DNA from: Caulobacter sp. 17J80-11
GTDB lineage: Bacteria > Pseudomonadota > Alphaproteobacteria > Caulobacterales > Caulobacteraceae
Assembly: GCF_014349105.1 (NCBI RefSeq)
Contig: NZ_JACSJI010000020.1
Location: 1 to 64,000, forward strand
Length of the DNA: 64,000 nt
Direction of reading: 5' to 3'
Part shown: piece after piece, positions 36,408-44,097 of the stretch
How the letters are laid out: the number at the start of each line of letters is the position of its first letter
Numbering within the stretch: position 1 is the first letter of the stretch
Translations under genes and position numbers: made by a program
The notes under the pieces: model-generated
Told to the model about the DNA's origin: nothing
Database searches by the model: none
What the model saw: the letters and a program-made list of their open reading frames with translations, nothing else

Positions 36408-38014
36408 CCATCCAGCTTCCCGTTTCGCGCGCCGGAACCCAGAGCGACTGGTGGCGCGGCGCGGTGATCTACCAGATCTATCCGCGCAGCTTCGCCGACT
36501 CCAACGGGGACGGCGTGGGCGACCTGCCGGGGATCATCGAAAAGCTGGACCACGTCGCCGACCTGGGCGTCGACGGGGTGTGGCTGTCGCCGTTCTTCAC
36601 CTCGCCGATGAAGGACTTCGGCTACGACATCGCCGACTTCCGCGGCGTCGATCCGGTGTTCGGCACGCTGTCCGACTTCGACCGGCTGGTCGAGCGCGCC
36701 CACAAGCTGGGCCTGAAGGTCGTCATCGACCAGGTCTATTCCCACACCTCCGACCAGCACGCCTGGTTCCAGGAGAGCCGCTCAAGCCGCACCAACGCCA
36801 AGGCCGACTGGTACACCTGGGCCGACTGCAAGCCGGACGGCACGCCGCCGTCGAACTGGCAGTCGGTGTTCGGCGGCCCGGCCTGGACCTGGGACGCGCG
36901 GCGCGAGCAGTACTATCTGCACAACTTCCTGAGCTCGCAGCCTGACCTGAACGTCCACCACCCCGAGGTGCAGGAAGCCTTGCTGGACACCGCGCGCTTC
37001 TGGATGGACCGCGGGGTCGACGGCTTCCGCCTCGACGCGGTCAGCTTCCTGATGCACGACCCGAGCCTGCGCGATAACCCGCCGGTCGACGTGCCGCTGA
37101 AGCGCACCCGGCCGTTCGACTTCCAGCACCACCTGTTCAACAAGTCGCACGGCGACATCCCGGGCTTCCTGACCCGGCTGCGCAAGGTGGTGGACGGCTA
37201 CGCCGGGCGCTTCATCGTGGCCGAAGTCGGCGGCGAGCTCGCCGACGGCGAGATGAAGCAGTACACCCACGGGCCGGAGCGGCTGCACAGCGCCTACGGC
37301 TTCAACTACCTCTACGCCGAGACCCTGACCCCGCAGGTGGTGCGCGACGCCATCGCGGTGTGGCCGGGCGCGCCGCAGGAAGGCTGGCCCAGCTGGGCGT
37401 TCTCCAACCACGACGCGCCGCGCCACGTCTCGCGCTGGGCCCAGGCCAGCGAGCGCGAGCGGGCCGCGCGGGTCTGCATGCTGCTGCTGCTCTGCCTGCG
37501 CGGAAACATCTTCCTCTACCAGGGCGAGGAGCTGGGCCTGCCGCAGGCGGTGATCCCGCGCGAGCTGTTGCAGGATCCCGAAGCCATCGCCAACTGGCCG
37601 CAGACGCTCGGCCGCGACGGCGCGCGCACGCCCATGCCGTGGACGGCCGGGCAGGCGCACGGCGGCTTCTCGCAGGCGCGACCGTGGCTGCCGGTGCCGG
37701 ACGAGCACCTGCCGCTGGCGGTGGATCGCCAGGCCGGCGACGACGAGTCGATGCTGCACCTGACCCGTCGCCTGCTCGACTTCCGCCGCGCCGAGCCGGC
37801 GCTGCGCCTGGGCGCGGTGACCATGCTGGACGTGGCCGAACCGCTGGTGGGCTTCGAGCGCGAGCACGAGGGCCGGCGGCTGGTCTGCCTGTTCAACCTG
37901 GGCGCCGAGGCCGTCGCGGTCGCGAGGCCGGACTGGACCGTTCTGCAGAGCGTGGGCGGCGCGACCAACGCGGTCCTGCCGCCGCTGTCGGGCTTCGTGG
38001 CCGAACGGGCCTAG
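36404..38014 (+). CDS. GH13 oligo-alpha-glucosidase (subfamily 23-like)
   Basis: 536 aa, no signal peptide, so cytosolic. Start is TTG inside the preceding stop (TTGA) with GGAG eight bases upstream; no ATG fits the conserved N-terminus WWRGAVIYQIYPRSFADSNG. Region II GFRLDAVSF (nucleophile Asp near 211), region III VAEVGGE (Glu near 274), region IV FSNHDAPRHVSRW. PMPWT near residue 408 is typical of alpha-glucosidases and oligo-1,6-glucosidases. It should release glucose from short maltodextrins for Glk. It terminates at a 17-bp hairpin that begins in its stop codon. Confidence 0.9.
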   Translation: MTIQLPVSRAGTQSDWWRGAVIYQIYPRSFADSNGDGVGDLPGIIEKLDHVADLGVDGVWLSPFFTSPMKDFGYDIADFRGVDPVFGTLSDFDRLVERAHKLGLKVVIDQVYSHTSDQHAWFQESRSSRTNAKADWYTWADCKPDGTPPSNWQSVFGGPAWTWDARREQYYLHNFLSSQPDLNVHHPEVQEALLDTARFWMDRGVDGFRLDAVSFLMHDPSLRDNPPVDVPLKRTRPFDFQHHLFNKSHGDIPGFLTRLRKVVDGYAGRFIVAEVGGELADGEMKQYTHGPERLHSAYGFNYLYAETLTPQVVRDAIAVWPGAPQEGWPSWAFSNHDAPRHVSRWAQASERERAARVCMLLLLCLRGNIFLYQGEELGLPQAVIPRELLQDPEAIANWPQTLGRDGARTPMPWTAGQAHGGFSQARPWLPVPDEHLPLAVDRQAGDDESMLHLTRRLLDFRRAEPALRLGAVTMLDVAEPLVGFEREHEGRRLVCLFNLGAEAVAVARPDWTVLQSVGGATNAVLPPLSGFVAERA

Positions 38015-38050
38015 GGTCTTTCCGTTTCGGGTTCGAAACGGAAAGACCCT
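38013..38050 (+). terminator. Perfect 17-bp hairpin after the alpha-glucosidase gene
   Basis: AGGGTCTTTCCGTTTCG / CGAAACGGAAAGACCCT with a GGTT loop, starting in the TAG stop codon. There is no clear T-tract (GGTTTCATG follows), so it may act as an mRNA-stabilising hairpin as much as a terminator. Confidence 0.65.
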
Positions 38051-38065
38051 GGTTTCATGTAGTTG

Positions 38066-38113
38066 GAGCGCGATCGCCGCCGAAACCGGCATCCACTTTC
38101 GGCTATCGCGCTC
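38066..38113. repeat. REP-like palindromic element
   Basis: GAGCGCGAT..ATCGCGCTC outer stem (9 bp, extended by GCCG/CGGC after a mismatch) enclosing CCGAAA..TTTCGG. The internal text AACCGGCATCCACTTTCGG resembles a dispersed palindrome that I know from many alphaproteobacterial intergenic regions. It lies 16 bp after the preceding hairpin. Confidence 0.6.
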
Positions 38114-38174
38114 TGGCGCCGCCTTGACGGAAATGCGGGGCGGCCCATCATTCCCGCACAGGGAGGGTCGCCGC

Positions 38175-39761
38175 GTGAACCTTACATCCGATCGATCGAT
38201 CAGCCTCGGCCGCCGCACTTTGCTGGCCGCCGGCGCGGCCGCCAGCCTGGCCGCGCCGGCCTGGGCGGCGACGCCCGCCCCCGTGGCCGCGACCAAGGCC
38301 GGCCGGGTTCGCGGTTACGTTGACACCGGTGTCAGCGGTTTCCGCGGAATTCCCTACGGGGCCAGCACGGCGGGCCGGCGCTTCCAGCCGCCGCTGCCCG
38401 CGCCGGCCTGGAAGGGCGTGCGCGAGACGACCGCCTACGGCCCCGCCTCGCCGCAGAGCAAGGCGGGCGAGCCGACCAGCGAGGACTGCCTGTACCTGAA
38501 CGTCTGGACGCCCGGGCTGGACCGGGCCCGGCGGCCGGTGATGGTCTACGTCCACGGCGGCGCCTACGCGCACGGTTCGGGCTCGGACCCGCTGTACGAC
38601 GGCGTGAGGCTGGCGCGGCGCGGCGACGTGGTGGTGGTGACCCTGAACCACCGCCTCAACGCCTTCGGCCACCTCTACCTGGCCAAGCTGGGCGGGCCGG
38701 CCTACGCGGATTCCGGCAACGTCGGGCTGATGGACCTGGTGCAGGCCCTGACCTGGGTGCGCGACAACATCGCGGCCTTCGGCGGCGATCCCGACTGCGT
38801 GACCCTGTTCGGCCAGTCCGGCGGCGGGGCCAAGATCGCCAGTCTGATGTCGATGCCGGCGGCCAAGGGCCTGTTCCACCGGGCCGCGACCATGAGCGGT
38901 CAGCAGGTCACCGCCCAGGGCCCGCGCGGCGCTACCGCGCGGGCGCGCGCCTTCATGGAGGCGTTGAAGCTGAAGCCCGAGCAGGTCGGCGAGCTGGCGA
39001 CCCTGCCCTACGAGCGTCTCGTCGAGGGCCTGTCGGCGCGCGATCCGATCGCCGGCGGCCTCTACTTCGGCCCGGTGCAGGACGAGCGCTCGCTGAGCCG
39101 CCACCCGTTCTGGCCGGACGCGCCGGCGATCTCGGCCGGCGTGCCGATGATCATCGGCAACACCCGCGGCGAAACCCGCAACCTGATCGGCGGAAGCGAT
39201 CCCTCGCTGTTCGCGCTCTCCTGGGACGAGCTGCCGGCGCGGCTGCAGCCGGCCCTGTTCGTGGACATCGACGCCGAGACGGTGATCGCCGAGTACCGGC
39301 GGCTGTACCCGGCCTATTCGCCCAGCGACGTGTTCTTCGCCGCCACCACGGCCGGACGGTCCTGGCGCGGCGCCCTGATCGAACTGGAGGCCCGGGCCGC
39401 GCAGGGCGCGCCGACCTGGGCCTACCAACTGGACTGGGGCTCGCCGATCGACGGCGGCAAGTGGGGCGCGCCGCACATGCTGGACATCCCGCTGGTGTTC
39501 GGCACCACCGCCGCGCCAAACGCTCTGAGCGGCGACGGGGTCGAGGCGCGACACATGTCCGAGCTCATGACCGACGCCTTCATCGCCTTCGCGCGCACCG
39601 GCGACCCGCGCACGCCGGCTGTTCCGGAGTGGCCGCGCTACGGCCTGGAGCGGCGCACGACGCTGTCGTTCGATCTGGCGCCTAGGCCGGTGGACGACCC
39701 GCGCGGGGACGAGCGGCGGCTGTTCGCCAAGGTGCCCTACGTGCAGACCGGCACGCTGTAG
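38175..39761 (+). CDS. Type-B carboxylesterase, exported
   Basis: 528 aa alpha/beta-hydrolase. N-terminal SLGRRTLLAAGAAASLAAPAWA looks like a Tat-type (RR) or Sec signal ending near residue 32. Nucleophile elbow FGQSGGGAK near residue 215, oxyanion loop VYVHGGAYAHGSG near 118-130, catalytic His in GAPHMLDIPL near 433; the family EDCLYLNVW motif is near 99. GTG 38175 was chosen because AGGGAGGG lies eight bases upstream; an in-frame ATG at 38124 is poorly placed. Substrate unknown; it may deacylate plant glycans. It contains a LacI-type palindrome within its first 160 bp. Confidence 0.86.
   Translation: MNLTSDRSISLGRRTLLAAGAAASLAAPAWAATPAPVAATKAGRVRGYVDTGVSGFRGIPYGASTAGRRFQPPLPAPAWKGVRETTAYGPASPQSKAGEPTSEDCLYLNVWTPGLDRARRPVMVYVHGGAYAHGSGSDPLYDGVRLARRGDVVVVTLNHRLNAFGHLYLAKLGGPAYADSGNVGLMDLVQALTWVRDNIAAFGGDPDCVTLFGQSGGGAKIASLMSMPAAKGLFHRAATMSGQQVTAQGPRGATARARAFMEALKLKPEQVGELATLPYERLVEGLSARDPIAGGLYFGPVQDERSLSRHPFWPDAPAISAGVPMIIGNTRGETRNLIGGSDPSLFALSWDELPARLQPALFVDIDAETVIAEYRRLYPAYSPSDVFFAATTAGRSWRGALIELEARAAQGAPTWAYQLDWGSPIDGGKWGAPHMLDIPLVFGTTAAPNALSGDGVEARHMSELMTDAFIAFARTGDPRTPAVPEWPRYGLERRTTLSFDLAPRPVDDPRGDERRLFAKVPYVQTGTL
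38321..38334. promoter_or_regulatory. Intragenic palindrome TGACACCGGTGTCA
   Basis: Perfect 14-bp palindrome with central CG, differing from the zwf operator only at the inner positions (CAC/GTG instead of CAG/CTG). Located inside the esterase coding region about 146 bp from its start. Possible roadblock operator or chance. Confidence 0.35.
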
Positions 39762-39855
39762 CGACCGAACCTCCGCCGGCAATTGGCGAGATCGCGCGCG
39801 GACCCGGCGGACGCGGCCCGGGGTTTCGCCCTCGCGCCCGCCCCAGGAGGTTTCG

Positions 39856-40464
39856 ATGCCGCAGAACAAGCCGTTCCTCACCGACGTCCGGACGCTGCGC
39901 GACCGCGCGCGGCGGCACGTCGAGACCGGCCCGGTCACCGAAACCTACGGCGCCGACGCCGCCGGCACGATCGAGATCCTGCAGAGCGTGCTGGCCACCG
40001 AGCTGGTCTGCGTCATGCGCTACACCCAGCACGCCATTATCGCCACGGGCCTCGCCAGCGAGAGCGTCAGCGCCGAATTCGCCGAGCACGCCAAGGAGGA
40101 ACAGGACCACGCCATGTGGGTGGCCGAGCGGATCAACCAGCTGGGTGGCGATCCCGACTTCAACCCGCAGACCCTGACCGCCCGCTCGGCGACCGAGTAC
40201 GAGACCGGCGAAGAGCTGGTCACCCTGATCGAGGAGAACCTGGTGGCCGAGCGGATCGTGATCGACCACTACCGCGAGCTGATCCGCCATTTCGGCGACG
40301 CCGACCCGACCACGCGCGTGCTGATGGAGCGGATCCTGGCCGTGGAGGAAGACCACGCCAGCGACATGGTCGACCTGCTGGCCATTCATGCGCCGGACCG
40401 CACCGCCCAGGGCGCCATGGCCGGCCGCGGCGCGCCGGCGCAGGGCGCGCGGCCGCCGCACTAG
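39856..40464 (+). CDS. Bacterioferritin/ferritin-like diiron protein
   Basis: 202 aa, cytosolic. Four-helix ferritin-like pattern: ILQSVLATELVCVMRYTQHA (helix A with Glu), FAEHAKEEQDHAMWVAERI (EExxH ligand motif, helix B), LIEENLVAERIVIDHYREL (helix C) and ILAVEEDHASDMVDLL (ExxH, helix D). The paired ExxH motifs indicate a diiron centre. Length is greater than Dps or bacterioferritin because of N- and C-terminal extensions (AQGARPPH end). Ribosome site AGGAGG. Role in iron storage or peroxide protection is inferred. Convergent with the dehydrogenase gene. Confidence 0.82.
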   Translation: MPQNKPFLTDVRTLRDRARRHVETGPVTETYGADAAGTIEILQSVLATELVCVMRYTQHAIIATGLASESVSAEFAEHAKEEQDHAMWVAERINQLGGDPDFNPQTLTARSATEYETGEELVTLIEENLVAERIVIDHYRELIRHFGDADPTTRVLMERILAVEEDHASDMVDLLAIHAPDRTAQGAMAGRGAPAQGARPPH

Positions 40465-40471
40465 AGCCCGG

Positions 40472-41965
40472 TCAGACGCTCCAGTTGATCAGCTTGGTGT
40501 CCAGGTACTCGTCCAGGCCGTAGCGCGAACCTTCGCGGCCGAGGCCGGATTCCTTGACCCCGCCGAAGGGCGCGACCTCGGTGGAGACCAGGCCCGTGTT
40601 CAGGCCGACCATGCCGTAGCGAAGCCCCTCGGCCATGCGCCAGCAGCGCGAGGCGTCGCGAGTGTAGACGTAGGCCGCCAGGCCCGCGCGGGTGTCGTTG
40701 GCGACGCGCACGGCTTCCGCCTCGTCGGCCACGCGGATCAGGCCGGCGACCGGACCGAAGGTCTCTTCGCGGTTCAGCAGGGCGCGCGCGGGAACGTCGC
40801 GCAGGACGGCCGGGCTGAAGAAGGCGCCCGGCGCGGGCAACACTTCGCCGCCGGTCAGCAGCCGCGCGCCGAGGCCCAGCGCGTCGTCGACGTGGCCCCG
40901 CGCCTTGGCCAGCGCCGCGGCGTTGATCAGCGGGCCCTGGTCGGTCGGGCCCTCCAGGCCGTCGCCGATCCGCAGGGTCGCGGCGCGGGCCGCCAGCCGC
41001 TCGGCGAAGGCGTCGTAGACGCGGTCGTGCACCAGGAAGCGGTTGGCGCAGACGCAGGTCTGTCCGGTGTTGCGGAACTTGGACGCGATCGCGCCCTCGA
41101 CCGCCGCGTCCAGGTCGGCGTCGTCCAGCACGATGAAGGGGGCGTTGCCGCCCAGCTCCAGCGACACGCGCTTGACCGTGCCCATGCAGCGGGCGGCCAG
41201 CAGCTTTCCTACTCCGGTCGAGCCGGTGAAGGTGAACTTGGCCACGCGCGGGTCGTCGGTCATCACCTCGCCGATCGGGCCGGGCCGGCCGGTGACCACG
41301 CTGAACACGCCCGGCGGCACGCCGGCCTCCTCGCCCAGGGCGGCCAGCGCCAGGGCCGAGAACGGGGTGAGCTCCGAGGGCTTCAGCACGACGGTGCAGC
41401 CGGCGGCGAGCGCCGGGCCGACCTTGCGGGTGATCATGGCGGCCGGGAAGTTCCAGGGCGTGATCGCCGCGACCACGCCGACGGCTTGCTTCATGACCAG
41501 CAGGCGCTTGTCGCCCTGGTGGCCGGGGATCAGGTCGCCATAGGCGCGCCGGCCCTCCTCCGCGAACCATTCCAGGAAGGCGGCGGCGTAGGCCACCTCG
41601 CCGCGGGCCTCGGCCAGCGGCTTGCCCTGCTCGGCGGTCATCAGCCGGGCGAGGTCATCAATGTGCACGTTGATCAACTCGAACCAGCGGCGCAGCACGG
41701 TGGCGCGCTCCTTGGCGGTGCGTCGCGCCCAGTCCGCCTGCGCGCGGTCGGCGGCGGCGACGGCGGCCAGCGCGGCTTCGCGGCCCAGATCCGGGATCCG
41801 GCCCAGCACACGCCCGGTGGCCGGATTGGTCACCTCGATCACGGCCTCGCCGTCCAGCCAGGCGCCGTCGACATAGGCGCGCTCACGCAGCAGGTCGGGG
41901 CGGGCCAGCGCCAGGCGGGCGCGCTCGGTCAGAGTGTCGTCGCGGTCGGCGGTCAGGGTGGTCAC
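40472..41965 (-). CDS. gabD: NAD(P)+-dependent succinate-semialdehyde dehydrogenase
   Basis: About 497 aa ALDH-superfamily enzyme oxidising succinate semialdehyde to succinate. Signatures: ITPWNFPAAMITRK near residue 165 (cofactor), FTGSTGVGK near 243, ELGGNAPF (Glu general base near 271), GQTCVCANRF (catalytic Cys near 302) and EETFGPV near 400. The C-terminus PFGGVKESGLGREGSRYGLDEY is typical of GabD. No ATG fits the expected N-terminus; GTG 41965 is proposed (AAAGG ten bases upstream) because upstream codons lack homology. Substrate assignment is from family similarity; no gabT is adjacent. Confidence 0.85.
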   Translation of the reverse strand: MTTLTADRDDTLTERARLALARPDLLRERAYVDGAWLDGEAVIEVTNPATGRVLGRIPDLGREAALAAVAAADRAQADWARRTAKERATVLRRWFELINVHIDDLARLMTAEQGKPLAEARGEVAYAAAFLEWFAEEGRRAYGDLIPGHQGDKRLLVMKQAVGVVAAITPWNFPAAMITRKVGPALAAGCTVVLKPSELTPFSALALAALGEEAGVPPGVFSVVTGRPGPIGEVMTDDPRVAKFTFTGSTGVGKLLAARCMGTVKRVSLELGGNAPFIVLDDADLDAAVEGAIASKFRNTGQTCVCANRFLVHDRVYDAFAERLAARAATLRIGDGLEGPTDQGPLINAAALAKARGHVDDALGLGARLLTGGEVLPAPGAFFSPAVLRDVPARALLNREETFGPVAGLIRVADEAEAVRVANDTRAGLAAYVYTRDASRCWRMAEGLRYGMVGLNTGLVSTEVAPFGGVKESGLGREGSRYGLDEYLDTKLINWSV

Positions 41966-42133
41966 GTCACGGACGCCTTTGCAGAAAGCCGGCTTCTGGG
42001 TCGAGCCGCAGCACCGATATGGTCGAGCCGGACGCGAAGCGCCACCGGTCTGCGATCCGTAGCCCCATCGTTCAATCGCGTCGGCGCGCGCTTGAATAGA
42101 CACGGCGGCGTCAACGGAAATCGAGGCCCCGCC

Positions 42134-42202
42134 ATGTCGAGCCAACGCCAATGCGTCTGCACCTCCCGCACCTGCAAGTGCGCCCGGACGGGAGCGGCGT
42201 GA
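42134..42202 (+). CDS. 22-aa cysteine-rich micropeptide, translationally coupled
   Basis: The ORF encodes MSSQRQCVCTSRTCKCARTG plus AA. Four cysteines are arranged C-x-C-x4-C-x-C, like a miniature metallothionein or metal-binding loop. GAGG eight bases before the ATG is a proper ribosome site. Its TGA overlaps the ATG of the next gene (TGATG), which argues for real translation and coupling. No signal peptide. Function unknown; candidates are a metal- or redox-sensing leader controlling the membrane protein, or a small metal-binding peptide. Confidence 0.5.
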   Translation: MSSQRQCVCTSRTCKCARTGAA

Positions 42203-42645
42203 TGACGGGAGTCGTGCTGGCTCAGTCGAGCTGCGGCCTGTTCTTCCTGGCCGGTCTGGGCACTGGCCTTTGGAAGTTCCAGGCCATGACGGCGAACGCC
42301 AAGGGCGAGGCGCCCTTCTATGTCGACCTCTGCCATCGCGCGGCGCTGATGTACGCCTTCGCCTGTCTGGTCCTGGCGGAGTTCGCCCGCCTGAGCGTCT
42401 GGGGCGAGACCGTCAACCTGATCGCCGTCGCCGCCCCGGTCGTGTTCTTCGCCGCTGCCGTCGCGAGCTATGCGGCGCACGGGATCATGAGGGACACCGA
42501 CAATCAGTTTCGCCGTCCCCACCGGCTGGGCGCCCGCGAAGTCCACGGGCGCTCGATGAGGGCCTTCATCTATCTGCTGGCCGCAGGCGAAATCGGCGGG
42601 TTCCTGGTGCTGTTCGCAGGGTTCATGAAACACCTCATGGCCTGA
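42202..42645 (+). CDS. Small four-helix inner-membrane protein, function unknown
   Basis: 147 aa from ATG 42202 (GGGAG upstream). Four predicted transmembrane helices: about residues 4-24, 45-66, 72-94 and 120-144. The first loop has KFQAMTANAKGEAPFYVDLCHR, the third loop HGIMRDTDNQFRRPHRLG. His and Cys near helix 2 (DLCHRAALMYAF) could bind metal or haem but no known motif is present. I do not recognise the family. Coupled to the Cys-rich micropeptide immediately upstream. Confidence 0.7.
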   Translation: MTGVVLAQSSCGLFFLAGLGTGLWKFQAMTANAKGEAPFYVDLCHRAALMYAFACLVLAEFARLSVWGETVNLIAVAAPVVFFAAAVASYAAHGIMRDTDNQFRRPHRLGAREVHGRSMRAFIYLLAAGEIGGFLVLFAGFMKHLMA

Positions 42646-43356
42646 CGCGGGCCCCTCGCGCGCTGGCGCCTGTGGCGAAGCAGGGCCGCCAGCGCGACGG
42701 CGCGCGCGACGAGGCTGACGTTCATGCCGGTCTCCTCCACGGACACGCCCGCGGGCGCACCGGCGAGGGCTTAGGCCGGCGGACCCGGCCGCGCCTCATT
42801 CGAAGGAAGGAGACGGGGCCGGTTCAGGCCGCGTCCTCGGCGCCGAAGCGGTGGAGCGGCTCGATCTCGCCGCGGGACGTGGGCGCCTCGGCCGTGCGCA
42901 CGAAGTGGGCTGCCGGCCCCGTTTGCGTCATCCGGGCCCTGAAACGCGAACAGCCCCGCTTATGAGGCGGGGCTGTTCGGGAAGTTCGGGTGCGGGGACG
43001 CGCACCAGCCGTTTTGATATTTGGTCCTTGTCCTTGGTCCCGCGCGCATAGCTAAGCCACAGGCGCATAGTAGACGCCGCCGTGCGCCATTAAGAGCGCT
43101 AGATCCACAATCTAGAGAAATCTCATATTTTCAATACGTTAATCCTAGGCGAATGAAAAGGCACACCTGCTGAGCCCCTGTGCCGGGATCGCGAGCTCGC
43201 CGACGGTCGCTTTCGCCGGCAGCCCTCGGGTCCATGGCCTCGCGCCCAGGCCTTTCGGGAACGCACACGCACACACCGCCGAACCGCGAAGCTGTGGACG
43301 CACGCTTCGAAGTGACCGACTATCGCGAACGATCGATCACCTAAGGGGGGACGTCG
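42646..43356. other. Gene-poor stretch with an AT-rich island
   Basis: No convincing coding sequence in 711 bp. Positions 42660-42790 are GC-rich and without conserved pattern. A 13-bp hairpin is at 42947-42979. Positions about 43085-43160 are strikingly AT-rich for this genome and hold the palindrome CTAGATCCACAATCTAG (43099-43115), then AAATCTCATATTTTCAATAC. The stretch could hold promoters for the lipoprotein gene, a small RNA, or a scar of lost mobile DNA. Confidence 0.5.
42947..42979. terminator. 13-bp hairpin CGAACAGCCCCGC / GCGGGGCTGTTCG
   Basis: Perfect stem with a 7-nt loop (TTATGAG). It lacks a T-tract on the plus side. It may end the transcript of the 42202 gene or an unseen RNA. 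Confidence 0.5.
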
Positions 43357-43581
43357 ATGCGGGTTGGGCTGGTCTGGGTCGCTGCGGCTGCGCTGGCGGG
43401 GTGCGCGACCTCGCCGGGAACCTCGAAGCCGTCGGAGTACGAGCGGCTGGTTCGCGAGTGCGCCGAGCGGGGCGGCGTTCTGCACCCCATCCCCGGCGCG
43501 AACAGCGCCAACGAGGCGGCGAACTACGCCTGCGAATTCCGGGGCGTGTCGCCTCGGCCGACCCCCGGAGCCGGGGGCTGA
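43357..43581 (+). CDS. Small lipoprotein
   Basis: 74 aa. Signal peptide MRVGLVWVAAAALAGC with lipobox ALAGC (Cys16), so lipid-anchored in the inner or outer membrane. The mature part is about 58 residues with PSEYERLVRECAERGG and a second and third cysteine (VRECAE, NYACEF) that could form a disulphide. The Pro/Gly-rich end is probably flexible. AAGGGGGGAC lies before the ATG. Function unknown. Its stop overlaps the start proposed for the flavin reductase. Confidence 0.8.
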   Translation: MRVGLVWVAAAALAGCATSPGTSKPSEYERLVRECAERGGVLHPIPGANSANEAANYACEFRGVSPRPTPGAGG

Positions 43582-44087
43582 CCACCCGCGGCGCGCCGCT
43601 TCGGCCGGTCCTGACCGAGCGCGAACTGCGCGACGCCTTCGCCTGCTTCGCGACCGGCGTGGCCGTCGTCACCACCGAGGAGCACGGCCGGCCGGTCGGC
43701 GCGACGATCAACTCGTTCTCCTCGGTCTCGCTGGATCCGCCGCTGGTCCTGTTCTGCCTCGATCGGCGACTAGGCGCGCTGGCGGCCTTCGAGCAGGCGC
43801 GGACCTACGCCGTTAACGTCCTGCACGACGGTCAGGAGGCGGTGTCCGCCCGCTTCGGGCGACCGGGCCCCGACCGGTTCGAGACCGGGCGCTGGACGCC
43901 CGGCCGGTTCGGGGCGCCCGTGCTGTTGGACGCCATGGCGACGTTCGAACTCGGCCGGCACGCCGCCTACGACGGCGGCGACCACGTCATCTTCGTGTGC
44001 CGGGTGCTGGACGCGGCCTGGTCGCCGGAGCACGACCCGTTGCTGTTCTTCCAGGGGCGCTACCGCAGCGTCCACGTCCCCGACTGA
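43578..44087 (+). CDS. Flavin reductase-like FMN-binding protein, probable CTG start
   Basis: 169 aa of the HpaC/Fre-like split-barrel family that reduces FMN or FAD with NAD(P)H for a partner monooxygenase or halogenase. Motifs: LRDAFACFATGVAVVTT, ATINSFSSVSLDPPLVLFCLD (flavin loop), YAVNVLHDGQ and HVIFVCRVLDA. No ATG, GTG or TTG exists in frame close to the domain start. CTG 43578 overlaps the lipoprotein stop (CTGA) with CGGAG upstream, mirroring the ATGA/GTGA couplings elsewhere, so a CTG start is proposed. An in-frame GTG at 43401 would add 59 non-homologous residues. It could reduce FAD for the halogenases at 51-56 kb. Confidence 0.8.
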   Translation: MTTRGAPLRPVLTERELRDAFACFATGVAVVTTEEHGRPVGATINSFSSVSLDPPLVLFCLDRRLGALAAFEQARTYAVNVLHDGQEAVSARFGRPGPDRFETGRWTPGRFGAPVLLDAMATFELGRHAAYDGGDHVIFVCRVLDAAWSPEHDPLLFFQGRYRSVHVPD

Positions 44088-44097
44088 AGTTCGCCGC

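Noticed and set aside
42572-42725. Minus-strand 51-codon ORF with GGAGGAG before its ATG at 42725
   Set aside because: Hydrophobic N-terminus MNVSLVARAVALAALL is suggestive, but most of the rest is antisense to the 42202 gene and Arg/Pro-rich; not enough support to call.
42851-43051. 66-codon plus-strand frame across the hairpin at 42947
   Set aside because: Runs through the terminator-like hairpin and has no ribosome site or conserved pattern.
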